Positions 8,468-15,813 of a stretch of 64,000 nucleotides of DNA are shown piece after piece. A program made the position numbers and the translations under genes. This stretch comes from an uncultured Flavobacterium sp. (lineage in GTDB: Bacteria; Bacteroidota; Bacteroidia; Flavobacteriales; Flavobacteriaceae), in the NCBI RefSeq assembly GCF_943913405.1, contig NZ_CALTYA010000011.1, forward strand, positions 31,353-95,352, given 5' to 3'. The notes under the pieces were generated by a model, which ran no database searches, was not told where the DNA came from, and saw only the letters and a list, made by a program, of their open reading frames with translations. Position 1 is the stretch's first letter; the number at the start of each line of letters is the position of its first letter.

Positions 8468-10780
8468 TTATTTTTTGTAAGTTGCTGTTCTGGCATCTTT
8501 GATCACGCCTTTCCAGTTCAATCCGAAAGCGAAATCATAAACATTTCCTTCAGCATCTTTGTGGGGTTCCATATCAAAAGGCACGTCTTCAAATTGTTTT
8601 TCGACAGTCGCCATATTCGCTGGCATTTGCAGTGGCAATAAACCTTGCGGTTCATTTTTACCAGAAATAATATCTAGGACGGCTTGCGTAGAAACTCCGA
8701 AATTCAATACGATTCCGTCTACTTGTTTTTCAAATTCATTGAAAACCATTGCTTTTGTTGCCGTTACCGAAACGATTACCGGCTTGCCTTTCATCATGTC
8801 TTTGGTATCTAAAATAGTTCTCAAATCCATCGTGTTTGATGCGGTAACTGTTTTTCCTTTGTAAGTTCTGTCCGTGATTGTCGGGTCGATAACTTGGTCG
8901 CCTGCGGCAATACTTTTGGCTCTTGCTTCTGTTGCAGTGTAGGTTCCGTATTGCAAAGAGATTGGCACATAGCCGTTGCTTCCGTTCAATTTATCGTTGA
9001 GGTCATAACCGCCTTCTGAACTTTGCGGACTTGTCACAAATACGATGGCAAAATCTGCTTTGTTCGGATCTTCAGTTACGTTGTAATATTTTTTAACCAA
9101 TTCTAAATTTACAGGATATTCCAACTTCGGCTGAGTCGGATTTCCCCACCAGTCTTTAGTCACAGACGTATAAATCTTCGGGATAAAAACTGTTTTCTTT
9201 TCTTTCACAGGCAATACCGAAGCTTTGTTTTTCAACAGCACAACAGATTTCAGCTGCGCCTCATAACCTGCTTTCATGAATTCTGGATTGCCGACAATGG
9301 CTTTTGTTTCCGCAATATTCAAATACGGATTTTCAAAAAGTCCCACTCTGAAAATGTTCTTCAACAGTCGAACCGCCGATCTTTCAAAACGCGCTCTCAT
9401 GAAACTTTCCCCGAATTCTTTTACGCCCATTTTATAAGCTTCCAGAACAGGTTTCTTGTCGTTGTTTCCTCCAAATTGATCGACACCAGCGATAATTGCT
9501 TTATAATGTCTCTCGTTAATATTTAAGTTTTCAACTCCCCACGGTTTTCCTGCAAAGATATTTGGTGTTTTTCCTTCATCGCCTGTAACCAGCCAATCCG
9601 TGCAAACTACTCCGTCATAACCATATTTATCTCTAAGCAAATCAGTGATAATGTATTTGCTAAAACCGTTGGCTACATTCTCGTTGTATTTTTTATCTTG
9701 GTCGAAAGTGATCGTATAATAAGGCATTACAGCAGACGCTTTTCTTGTTTTTCCCTTCAACTTGAAAGCACCGTTCACAAAAGGATCAATATGTTCCAAT
9801 AGATTATTCCCAGGATAGACGGCAAACTTTCCATAAGCCCAGTGACCATCACGGCCGCCTTCTTCAGCACCGCCGCTTGGCCAGTGTTTTACCATGGCAT
9901 TTACGCTGTTGAATCCCCAACCGTCTTTGATTTCATCCTTCCCGTAAGAAGTCTGGAAACCGTCGATGTAAGCTCTCCCCATATCTCTTGTCAAAGCTGG
10001 GCTTTCGCCAAAAGTCATCGAGATTCTGTACCATCTTGGCTCGCTTCCCAAGTCGATTTGTGGTGATAAAGCCGTGGCGATTCCCAAAGCTCTGTATTCT
10101 TTAGCGGCAATCTGCCCGAACTGTTCTACTATTTTCGGATCAAAAGTTGAAGCCATTCCCAATCCGTCAGGCCACATTGAAATGGAACCTCCAGCTCCTG
10201 CATTGAATTCTCCCGTAATTACAGCCGTATGACGCGGATCAGTACTCGTATTGCTCGGAATTCCGAAACCAATTCCTTCCACAAAAGCCTGCATATTATT
10301 GTTCCAAGTTGCTGCAGCTTCTGGACTGTCGACCTTTGTAATCAATACATGGCGCAGATTGTCTTCCTGCAAAAAAGTCTTTTGCTGGTCTGTAAGGTCA
10401 GACGTTTTTGAATTGGCTTGGCTGAAAACTTTTCCGTTGTAAGTTCCTGCTCTGTAACCCGATTCATCTGCCGGAAGCGACTGGTGCCGGCTGTACAGCA
10501 TCAGTCCAGCAATTTCTTCGACTGATAATTTTGAAGCCAAATCTTTTGCTCTTTCATCCGCCGAAAGGCGCCAGTCTTCATATTTGTCTAACTTTCCGTT
10601 TTTGTTTAAATCCTTGAATTTCTTTCCGTTTACGGTCAATATTTTTACACCTGAAGCGGGAGAATAACCTAGAGTTGCGCCTTTATTGTTTTTAACTACC
10701 GTAAAGTTCTCCGCTTGCTGTGCTTGTAAAGTCACGCTCAAGAAGAAAGCAAAACTGGCAGTGATTATGGATTTTTTCAT
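8468..10780 (-). CDS. Secreted GH3 beta-glucosidase/exo-glucanase, EF-hand-type N-terminus
   Basis: This 770-residue GH3 enzyme has a signal peptide (cleavage near LQAQ, residue 21). Like its neighbour it starts with an EF-hand-like loop (DLNKNGKLDKYEDWRLSADER). The TIM-barrel motif VKHWPSGGAEEGG and the nucleophile motif GVVCTDW (Asp395) identify the catalytic domain; the C-terminal domain follows, without an Fn3 module. The long RDGHWAYGKFAVYPG loop is characteristic of a GH3 subgroup acting on beta-glucan or xylo-oligosaccharides. The start lies 11 bp after the TonB-dependent receptor stop, so the two are almost certainly cotranscribed. The two GH3 enzymes differ enough that they are not a recent duplication. 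Confidence 0.92.
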   Translation of the reverse strand: MKKSIITASFAFFLSVTLQAQQAENFTVVKNNKGATLGYSPASGVKILTVNGKKFKDLNKNGKLDKYEDWRLSADERAKDLASKLSVEEIAGLMLYSRHQSLPADESGYRAGTYNGKVFSQANSKTSDLTDQQKTFLQEDNLRHVLITKVDSPEAAATWNNNMQAFVEGIGFGIPSNTSTDPRHTAVITGEFNAGAGGSISMWPDGLGMASTFDPKIVEQFGQIAAKEYRALGIATALSPQIDLGSEPRWYRISMTFGESPALTRDMGRAYIDGFQTSYGKDEIKDGWGFNSVNAMVKHWPSGGAEEGGRDGHWAYGKFAVYPGNNLLEHIDPFVNGAFKLKGKTRKASAVMPYYTITFDQDKKYNENVANGFSKYIITDLLRDKYGYDGVVCTDWLVTGDEGKTPNIFAGKPWGVENLNINERHYKAIIAGVDQFGGNNDKKPVLEAYKMGVKEFGESFMRARFERSAVRLLKNIFRVGLFENPYLNIAETKAIVGNPEFMKAGYEAQLKSVVLLKNKASVLPVKEKKTVFIPKIYTSVTKDWWGNPTQPKLEYPVNLELVKKYYNVTEDPNKADFAIVFVTSPQSSEGGYDLNDKLNGSNGYVPISLQYGTYTATEARAKSIAAGDQVIDPTITDRTYKGKTVTASNTMDLRTILDTKDMMKGKPVIVSVTATKAMVFNEFEKQVDGIVLNFGVSTQAVLDIISGKNEPQGLLPLQMPANMATVEKQFEDVPFDMEPHKDAEGNVYDFAFGLNWKGVIKDARTATYKK

Positions 10781-10791
10781 GCTTTGTAAAA

Positions 10792-13041
10792 TTAGAATCT
10801 GAAATTAAGTGACGCTTCTAAAGTGAAAGGTCTGATGTAAGAACCTACCAACAATCTATCATAATAAGGCGAAGCGTCAGTGATTAATTCAGCTCCGTTG
10901 ATTGTTCCTTTGGCACCAGTTTGGTTCAAGAAATTTACGGCCGTCAAGCCTAGGTCGAAGTTTTTGTTGATTTTGTAATTTACGCCACCGAAAGTTTCCC
11001 AACGCGCATCGAAGAACAAAGCGTTCGTTTGGTTGGCAAATTGCTTGCTGAAATAACGGAAGCTTGCCCAAACCTTGAAATCTTTATACGAATAACTTGG
11101 ATCGATTTCCATCAACACCTTTGAAACTTCTAATACGTTTTTGTCGTTATAAGAATAGTTGTTTCCGAAAGCGGTAAAGTCATAATTTTTATATACAGGA
11201 TCTTGGAAAGTCACCAAATAGTGAAGGCTGAAACCTTTGAAAGGATTGGCCACGATGTCAGTCGTCCAGCCTAAAGTTTGAATGTCATAAAAAACTGTCG
11301 CTACTTGAGATTGACTAGCATTTGTTGGATTTACCAAATTCAAACGCGCTTGATAATTGTTTCTTGTCAAGTAAGTAGCCTGTGAAACGATGCTTAATTT
11401 TGGGTGATTGAAATACAATCCGAAAGCAGCAAGAGGGCTTTTTGTCTTTACTAAATTTGGAGTCGCCGCACCAGAATAGCTTTCTAATTGTCCGTTTTTC
11501 TCTGTATAAGTGAAATCTGCAATCACACCAGCTAATTTGGTCACTTTGTAAACCGCATTGATTGAAGCGCCTAAATGAAACCAATCGTGGTCAAAGTATG
11601 ATTTTTGGCTCGGATCAAGAATTAAATTTGGCGTTCTTGGTGTCAAGAAATAATCTCCTTTTAATTTTTGGTAACGCAAATTCACGCCATAAGTAAGGCT
11701 CAAGCGATCAGTAACCGTATAATCATCTGAAAAATAACCTGCTAATTTATTCTCAAATCCATTGTGATATTCACCACCAACATTGTAATTGTAAAATCCG
11801 TCAGCATCAGTGTTAGAAGTGCCTCCGACTTGATTTCTAACTAATTTATCTGGATTCGCGCTTACGGTTTGGTTAAAGAAAGAACGGTTTGAAGTAAATT
11901 TGTCTACGTTGTAATAATATTCCGTCAATCCGAATCTCCATTTGTGACGGTCTACTGCTTTCTTCAATTCAAAACGGGACATGAAAGTTGTTGTCGGCGT
12001 TCCGTCAGTGATCAAGCCCAACATTGAATTCACGTTTCCGGTGTAAGCTTGCCCGTTTGATTGGTAAGCAAATCCGTCGCCAGCAGTCGCATTGAAAATT
12101 CCCAACGGAATCGTCACCAACTGCGAAGCCTCAGCATAGCGAAAACGAGAAGAGAAAGTAAATTTCCAGTCATTTGCCAATTGGTAATTCCCTAAAACAT
12201 CAAAGCTGTGCGAGAACGAAGCTGCGTCGCTTCCGCCCAAATCTGCAGTTTTAGATTCTCCTGTCAAGATATCTTTGTATTTCAAGATTCCGTCGTTCAC
12301 TATATAGGAATCACGACCAATTCTGAAGCCGTTGTACTCTTCTACTTTTCCGCCTTCTTTGTATTGAAAAACGGCGTAATTTGAAAGCGAAGCTGAGTTG
12401 GCATATTTGTATAAAAAGCTGATTTCGCCTTTTCCATTGTTGAATTTCTTGGTAACTCCGGCACGGTAAATCTGCGTTCTGTCTGAATATTCGGCAAATT
12501 TCAAGTCGAAAGAATTCGGATCGAAATTGGCATAAGCGCCAACAGTATAATACCAGCCCTTTCCTAAATTTCCAGAAACATTCAAATCGCCTTTCAGCCA
12601 TCCGAAGTGCGAACCAGAAAGATTACCATTGATTTCTGTTTTTTCAGAACCTAGTCTTGTGTATGAATTTACGGCGAAGCCCAAATCTCCTGTGGTAATT
12701 GCCGCTTCATTTATTTTTAAAAGTCCGCTTCTGCCTAAACTTTTGCTTTGTCTCCAAGTTCGGTTTGGCAATTCTGGCCAGAAATAATATACTACTGGCA
12801 AGTCATTTTCTTGAATCGTGATTCCGCCAACAGTTGACGGCAAGCCGATATTCACATCACGGGGTCCTGAATTGTTTGCCGCATTCAGCATCACATTTCT
12901 ATTTTTTTCTTCTTTAGAATCAGAATCAACGACCTTGATTTTTTTAATTGAATCTGCCGGAACTAGGGGAACTTCTTGCGCAAGAGTTTTTGCTGTGGAA
13001 AACACAGTGAAGCCCATTGCTAATAGTAAGGTTTTTTTCAT
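10792..13041 (-). CDS. TonB-dependent outer-membrane receptor of the carbohydrate locus
   Basis: The 749-residue protein has a signal peptide (cleavage after TLAQ), a short plug-like segment (RNVMLNAANNSG, then IQENDLPVV) and a long series of aromatic-rich amphipathic strands ending in FTLEASLNFRF with the terminal Phe needed for barrel assembly. It should import an oligosaccharide using TonB energy. It lacks the CarboxypepD_reg domain of SusC, no SusD-like lipoprotein is next to it, and the plug appears shorter than usual. It is the first gene of the minus-strand locus, with 400 bp of repeat-rich DNA between it and a divergent NUDIX regulator. Confidence 0.85.
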   Translation of the reverse strand: MKKTLLLAMGFTVFSTAKTLAQEVPLVPADSIKKIKVVDSDSKEEKNRNVMLNAANNSGPRDVNIGLPSTVGGITIQENDLPVVYYFWPELPNRTWRQSKSLGRSGLLKINEAAITTGDLGFAVNSYTRLGSEKTEINGNLSGSHFGWLKGDLNVSGNLGKGWYYTVGAYANFDPNSFDLKFAEYSDRTQIYRAGVTKKFNNGKGEISFLYKYANSASLSNYAVFQYKEGGKVEEYNGFRIGRDSYIVNDGILKYKDILTGESKTADLGGSDAASFSHSFDVLGNYQLANDWKFTFSSRFRYAEASQLVTIPLGIFNATAGDGFAYQSNGQAYTGNVNSMLGLITDGTPTTTFMSRFELKKAVDRHKWRFGLTEYYYNVDKFTSNRSFFNQTVSANPDKLVRNQVGGTSNTDADGFYNYNVGGEYHNGFENKLAGYFSDDYTVTDRLSLTYGVNLRYQKLKGDYFLTPRTPNLILDPSQKSYFDHDWFHLGASINAVYKVTKLAGVIADFTYTEKNGQLESYSGAATPNLVKTKSPLAAFGLYFNHPKLSIVSQATYLTRNNYQARLNLVNPTNASQSQVATVFYDIQTLGWTTDIVANPFKGFSLHYLVTFQDPVYKNYDFTAFGNNYSYNDKNVLEVSKVLMEIDPSYSYKDFKVWASFRYFSKQFANQTNALFFDARWETFGGVNYKINKNFDLGLTAVNFLNQTGAKGTINGAELITDASPYYDRLLVGSYIRPFTLEASLNFRF

Positions 13042-13096
13042 AATTAGGGTTGCAGTAATTTGTTAGTTTGAGTTAGGAATTATGAATTAAAAAATC

Positions 13097-13117
13097 ATTG
13101 CTTCATAATGAAGCAAT
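13097..13117 (-). terminator. Hairpin plus T run in the receptor leader (attenuator candidate)
   Basis: The perfect 9-bp stem with a 3-base loop is followed on the minus strand by G, A and six T, the shape of an intrinsic terminator, and it lies 56 bp before the receptor start. It could stop transcription in the leader or serve as an operator instead. Confidence 0.4.
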
Positions 13118-13429
13118 ATTAAACTGTTTTTTTCATATCTGCAATAAATCGAGAAAAAAATTTTCATAATGACAACCAAAAGCATATTCGTTTTCATTAA
13201 AATCAGTAAATCTTAAATTGTACTGATTTACGAAAATTTTCACTTTTTCAACTACCACGTTTGCGCTAAATCACCTTATTTATCAAATGCTCGCAAAGTT
13301 TGACACAAAGACAACGTTTTCGTAAACTTGGGCTGATTCAAGCGAAAACGATATATAAATTAAACCAAGAAAAAAATTAAAAAAAATATAAAAGAAGCTG
13401 CAGATTATGCATATAAAAACCCAATTCAG

Positions 13430-13437
13430 TACATTTG
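13430..13437 (+). promoter_or_regulatory. -7 element for the NUDIX regulator, decides its start
   Basis: TACATTTG matches TAnnTTTG exactly. Transcription would begin near 13442-13444, so the in-frame TTG at 13435 lies inside the promoter and cannot be the start codon. The ATGs at 13450 and 13456 remain. Confidence 0.5.
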
Positions 13438-13449
13438 CGAAGAAGGAAA

Positions 13450-14202
13450 ATGCTTATGGATTTCAAAAATTTACTTATAGAAAGGTCAAATGAAGCTTGG
13501 AAAATTTATATGCCAGGCTTTTCAATCGACTGCGCCGTGTTCGGATTTCATGACGGAACACTCAAAGTTTTGCTTATCAAAGTGAAAGACCAAGAACTTT
13601 GGGGATTGCCAGGAGGCTACATCAAAAAAGAAGAAACACTGAAAGAAGCCGCTTCTCGTATTTTAAAAGACAGAACTGGCGCGCAAGATATTTACTTGCA
13701 GCAGTTTCGCGTTTTTGGAGAATTGAACCGTTCTGAAGATTTTTTTAGCGAATATGACGACACGCTTTGGCACAAACAGCGTTTTATTTCCATGGGATTT
13801 TATGCCTTGGTGGATTATACGCAAGTACAATTAATGATTGACGATATTTCAAATGCCTGCGAATGGGTGAGCATTGATGAACTTCCTGAGTTTATGATGG
13901 ACCACCGAAATATCTTTGATCACGCTTTAATTACGTTAAGAAAACAATTGAACTACAAGCCTATCGGGTATAATCTTTTACCAGAAAATTTCACGATGCC
14001 TGAACTTCAAAAGCTGTATGAAATCATTTTGGGCAAGAAATTAAACCGAGGCAATTTCTACAGAAAAATGACGGGTTATGATATCTTGGATAAATTAGAC
14101 GAATCTAGAAAAGGCGGCGCACACAAAGCTCCGAATTTGTATAAATTCAACCTTGAAAAATACAATATGGCTTTAAAAAATGGTTTTAAAGAAGGTTGGT
14201 AA
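13450..14202 (+). CDS. NUDIX-domain transcriptional regulator (NrtR/AraR-type)
   Basis: The 250-residue protein has an N-terminal NUDIX domain (about 15-145) followed by a winged-helix domain (about 160-245), the layout of NrtR and of the Bacteroidetes AraR-like sugar regulators. The Nudix box is degenerate: GGYIKKEETLKEAASRILKD has an A-S-R-I-L in place of the REL and lacks the EExGE, so it probably binds a ligand rather than cleaving one. The closing GAHKAPNLYKFNLEKY is the typical NrtR-type wing and tail. It is divergent from the receptor/GH3 locus and is the best candidate for its regulator. The start was set by the promoter at 13430. Confidence 0.85.
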   Translation: MLMDFKNLLIERSNEAWKIYMPGFSIDCAVFGFHDGTLKVLLIKVKDQELWGLPGGYIKKEETLKEAASRILKDRTGAQDIYLQQFRVFGELNRSEDFFSEYDDTLWHKQRFISMGFYALVDYTQVQLMIDDISNACEWVSIDELPEFMMDHRNIFDHALITLRKQLNYKPIGYNLLPENFTMPELQKLYEIILGKKLNRGNFYRKMTGYDILDKLDESRKGGAHKAPNLYKFNLEKYNMALKNGFKEGW

Positions 14203-14317
14203 AAAATTTGGTGATTTTCTATTCGTTTATAAATAAGTAAAATAGCAAAAAAAATGTTTTCGGATTACCAAAACAAATTAATACACAACTCATTATGATA
14301 TTTCATTTTAATTTGCC

Positions 14318-14325
14318 TACTTTTG
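14318..14325 (+). promoter_or_regulatory. -7 element for the J-domain/KTSC gene
   Basis: TACTTTTG is an exact TAnnTTTG match 25 bp before the ATG at 14351. The matching -33 TTG is not clear. Confidence 0.5.
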
Positions 14326-14350
14326 CCCCCCGAAATAAGGATTCAAAATT

Positions 14351-14797
14351 ATGAAAAGAGTTATTGAGCACAGAAAGCTTCTTGGGGTTGACAAAACCGT
14401 TACTTTAAAAGAGTTGAAAACAATTTACAGAAATGTGATGAAAGATTCGCATCCTGATAAATTTGTAAATGACGACGCTGGAAAATTAGAAGCGGAAGAA
14501 AAAAGCAAATCAGTGATTGAAGCTTACCACTTTTTAGTTAGCATCAATCAAGAAACGCAAGAAAAATACAAAGAAGAATATACTGAAACTATTGCAAAAT
14601 CTAACATTCATGATTTTTACTATGAAAAACAGATTTTGAAAGTACAGCATTTGAACGGAAATATGTACGAATATATCGGTGTTCCAAGAAATACTTATGT
14701 GAAAATGGTAAACGCTGAATCGCCAAGCCGTTTTGCAAGAAGACACATCTACGGAAGCTTCATCTACAGAAAATCTGGAGAAGCAATCGAAGATTAA
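14351..14797 (+). CDS. J-domain-like and KTSC-domain fusion protein
   Basis: The 148-residue cytoplasmic protein starts with a short J-domain (residues 1-70): LLGVDKTVTLKELKTIYRNVMKD leads into the HPD motif (SHPDKF), the contact site for DnaK. The C-terminal part (about 85-143) matches the KTSC domain, with YEYIGVPRNTYVKMVNAESPSRFARRHIYGSFIYRK. KTSC domains are short and of unclear role, often linked to RNA- or lysyl-tRNA-related proteins. The fusion suggests a DnaK co-chaperone with a dedicated client. It is monocistronic, with its own -7 element and terminator. Confidence 0.85.
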   Translation: MKRVIEHRKLLGVDKTVTLKELKTIYRNVMKDSHPDKFVNDDAGKLEAEEKSKSVIEAYHFLVSINQETQEKYKEEYTETIAKSNIHDFYYEKQILKVQHLNGNMYEYIGVPRNTYVKMVNAESPSRFARRHIYGSFIYRKSGEAIED

Positions 14798-14819
14798 GAC
14801 ATAAAAAATAGCATTTTTT

Positions 14820-14857
14820 AAAAAGCTTTGTGATAGAAATATCTCGAAGCTTTTTTA
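14820..14857. terminator. Terminator after the J-domain/KTSC gene
   Basis: AAAAAGCTT pairs with AAGCTTTTT around a partly paired loop, with a T run on the plus strand. Confidence 0.75.
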
Positions 14858-14922
14858 TTTATAAGACTTACACAATGAAATCAGTTGATTGCCGTTTGTT
14901 ACCTTTACATAAAAATCAACCT

Positions 14923-15813
14923 ATGAAATCAATTTCTCTCCTTTCTATATTTGGCATTTTACTTTCCTGCTCAGGCAAATCCCAAGAAATTCCGACTATT
15001 ACAACAAAAATAAAACTGAAGGAAGCTTCGGCAATTGAAGTAACCAACAAGTCAGATTTGGGCTGGGTAATTGAAGACAGCGGCAACAAAAATGTAGTGT
15101 ACGGATTAAATTCAAAAGGTGAAATTGCGCACGTGATTTTAGTCGAAAATGTCAAAAATGTCGATTGGGAAGATTTGACTTCTGATGAAAACGGCAATCT
15201 TTATATCGGTGATTTTGGAAACAATGACAACAAAAGAAAAGATTTGTGCATTTACAAGCTTGACGCTTCAAGCTTGAAAGACAATACGGCAAATGCTACT
15301 TCAAAGATTTCTTTTTATTACCCAAACCAGAAAGAATTTCCTCCGAAGAAATCAGAATTATTCTATGATTCAGAATCGTTTTTTGAATACAAAGGCAACT
15401 TTTATATTTTCTCAAAAAACAGAAGCAAAGGTTTTGACGGTACGGTTTTAGTCTACAAAGTTCCAAACAAAGCTGGAAATCATAAAGCAGAGTTTTTAGG
15501 ACAATTCATCAGCTGTGGAAGCTACCAAAAATGTGCCATAACCTCGGCAGACATAAGTCCTGATGGAAAAGAAATTGTTTTATTGAGTGCTAATAAAGTC
15601 TGGGTTTTATCAGATTATAAAGGCGATGATTTCTTAAAAGGAAAAATGGAAATGTTCGAATTGAACGACGTCACGCAAAAAGAAGGAATCTGCTTTAAAG
15701 ACAGCAAAACCCTTCTTATTGTTGACGAAAAAGATAAAAAAACGGGTGGAAATTTATATGAAATTAAGCTTTCTGATTTAAAATCCAAAGCCAATTCCAG
15801 CGGAAACCCTTAA
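14923..15813 (+). CDS. Beta-propeller lipoprotein (SdiA-regulated-like)
   Basis: I place the start at 14923, where MKSISLLSIFGILLSCSG gives a lipoprotein signal peptide with lipobox LLSC; the upstream in-frame ATGs would put 31 odd residues in front of it. The mature part shows repeated propeller strands (GWVIEDSGNKNVVYGLNSKG, WEDLTSDENGNLYIGDFGNNDN, GICFKDSKTLLIVDEK), as in SdiA-regulated/NHL-like proteins. A membrane-anchored binding or hydrolase role is possible; no catalytic site is clear. Its last 36 bp overlap the end of the convergent phosphoesterase gene, so both reading frames share this DNA on opposite strands. Confidence 0.75.
   Translation: MKSISLLSIFGILLSCSGKSQEIPTITTKIKLKEASAIEVTNKSDLGWVIEDSGNKNVVYGLNSKGEIAHVILVENVKNVDWEDLTSDENGNLYIGDFGNNDNKRKDLCIYKLDASSLKDNTANATSKISFYYPNQKEFPPKKSELFYDSESFFEYKGNFYIFSKNRSKGFDGTVLVYKVPNKAGNHKAEFLGQFISCGSYQKCAITSADISPDGKEIVLLSANKVWVLSDYKGDDFLKGKMEMFELNDVTQKEGICFKDSKTLLIVDEKDKKTGGNLYEIKLSDLKSKANSSGNP

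Larger units (their letters stand above)
13042..13449. promoter_or_regulatory. Divergent control region with three inverted repeats
   Basis: No gene fits in this 408-bp stretch. It holds ATTGCTTCA/TGAAGCAAT at 13097-13117 (3-base loop), AAATCAGTA at 13200-13208 with TACTGATTT at 13221-13229, and CGTTTTCG at 13315-13322 with CGAAAACG at 13343-13350. The second pair is spaced 21 bp arm to arm, two helical turns, as expected for a dimeric regulator. The most likely ligand is the NUDIX regulator encoded to the right. Which repeat is a true operator is inference. Confidence 0.55.

Noticed and set aside
13435..13449. TTG start for the NUDIX regulator
   Set aside because: The TTG is part of an exact -7 promoter element, so it would not be in the transcript; ATG at 13450 or 13456 fits better.
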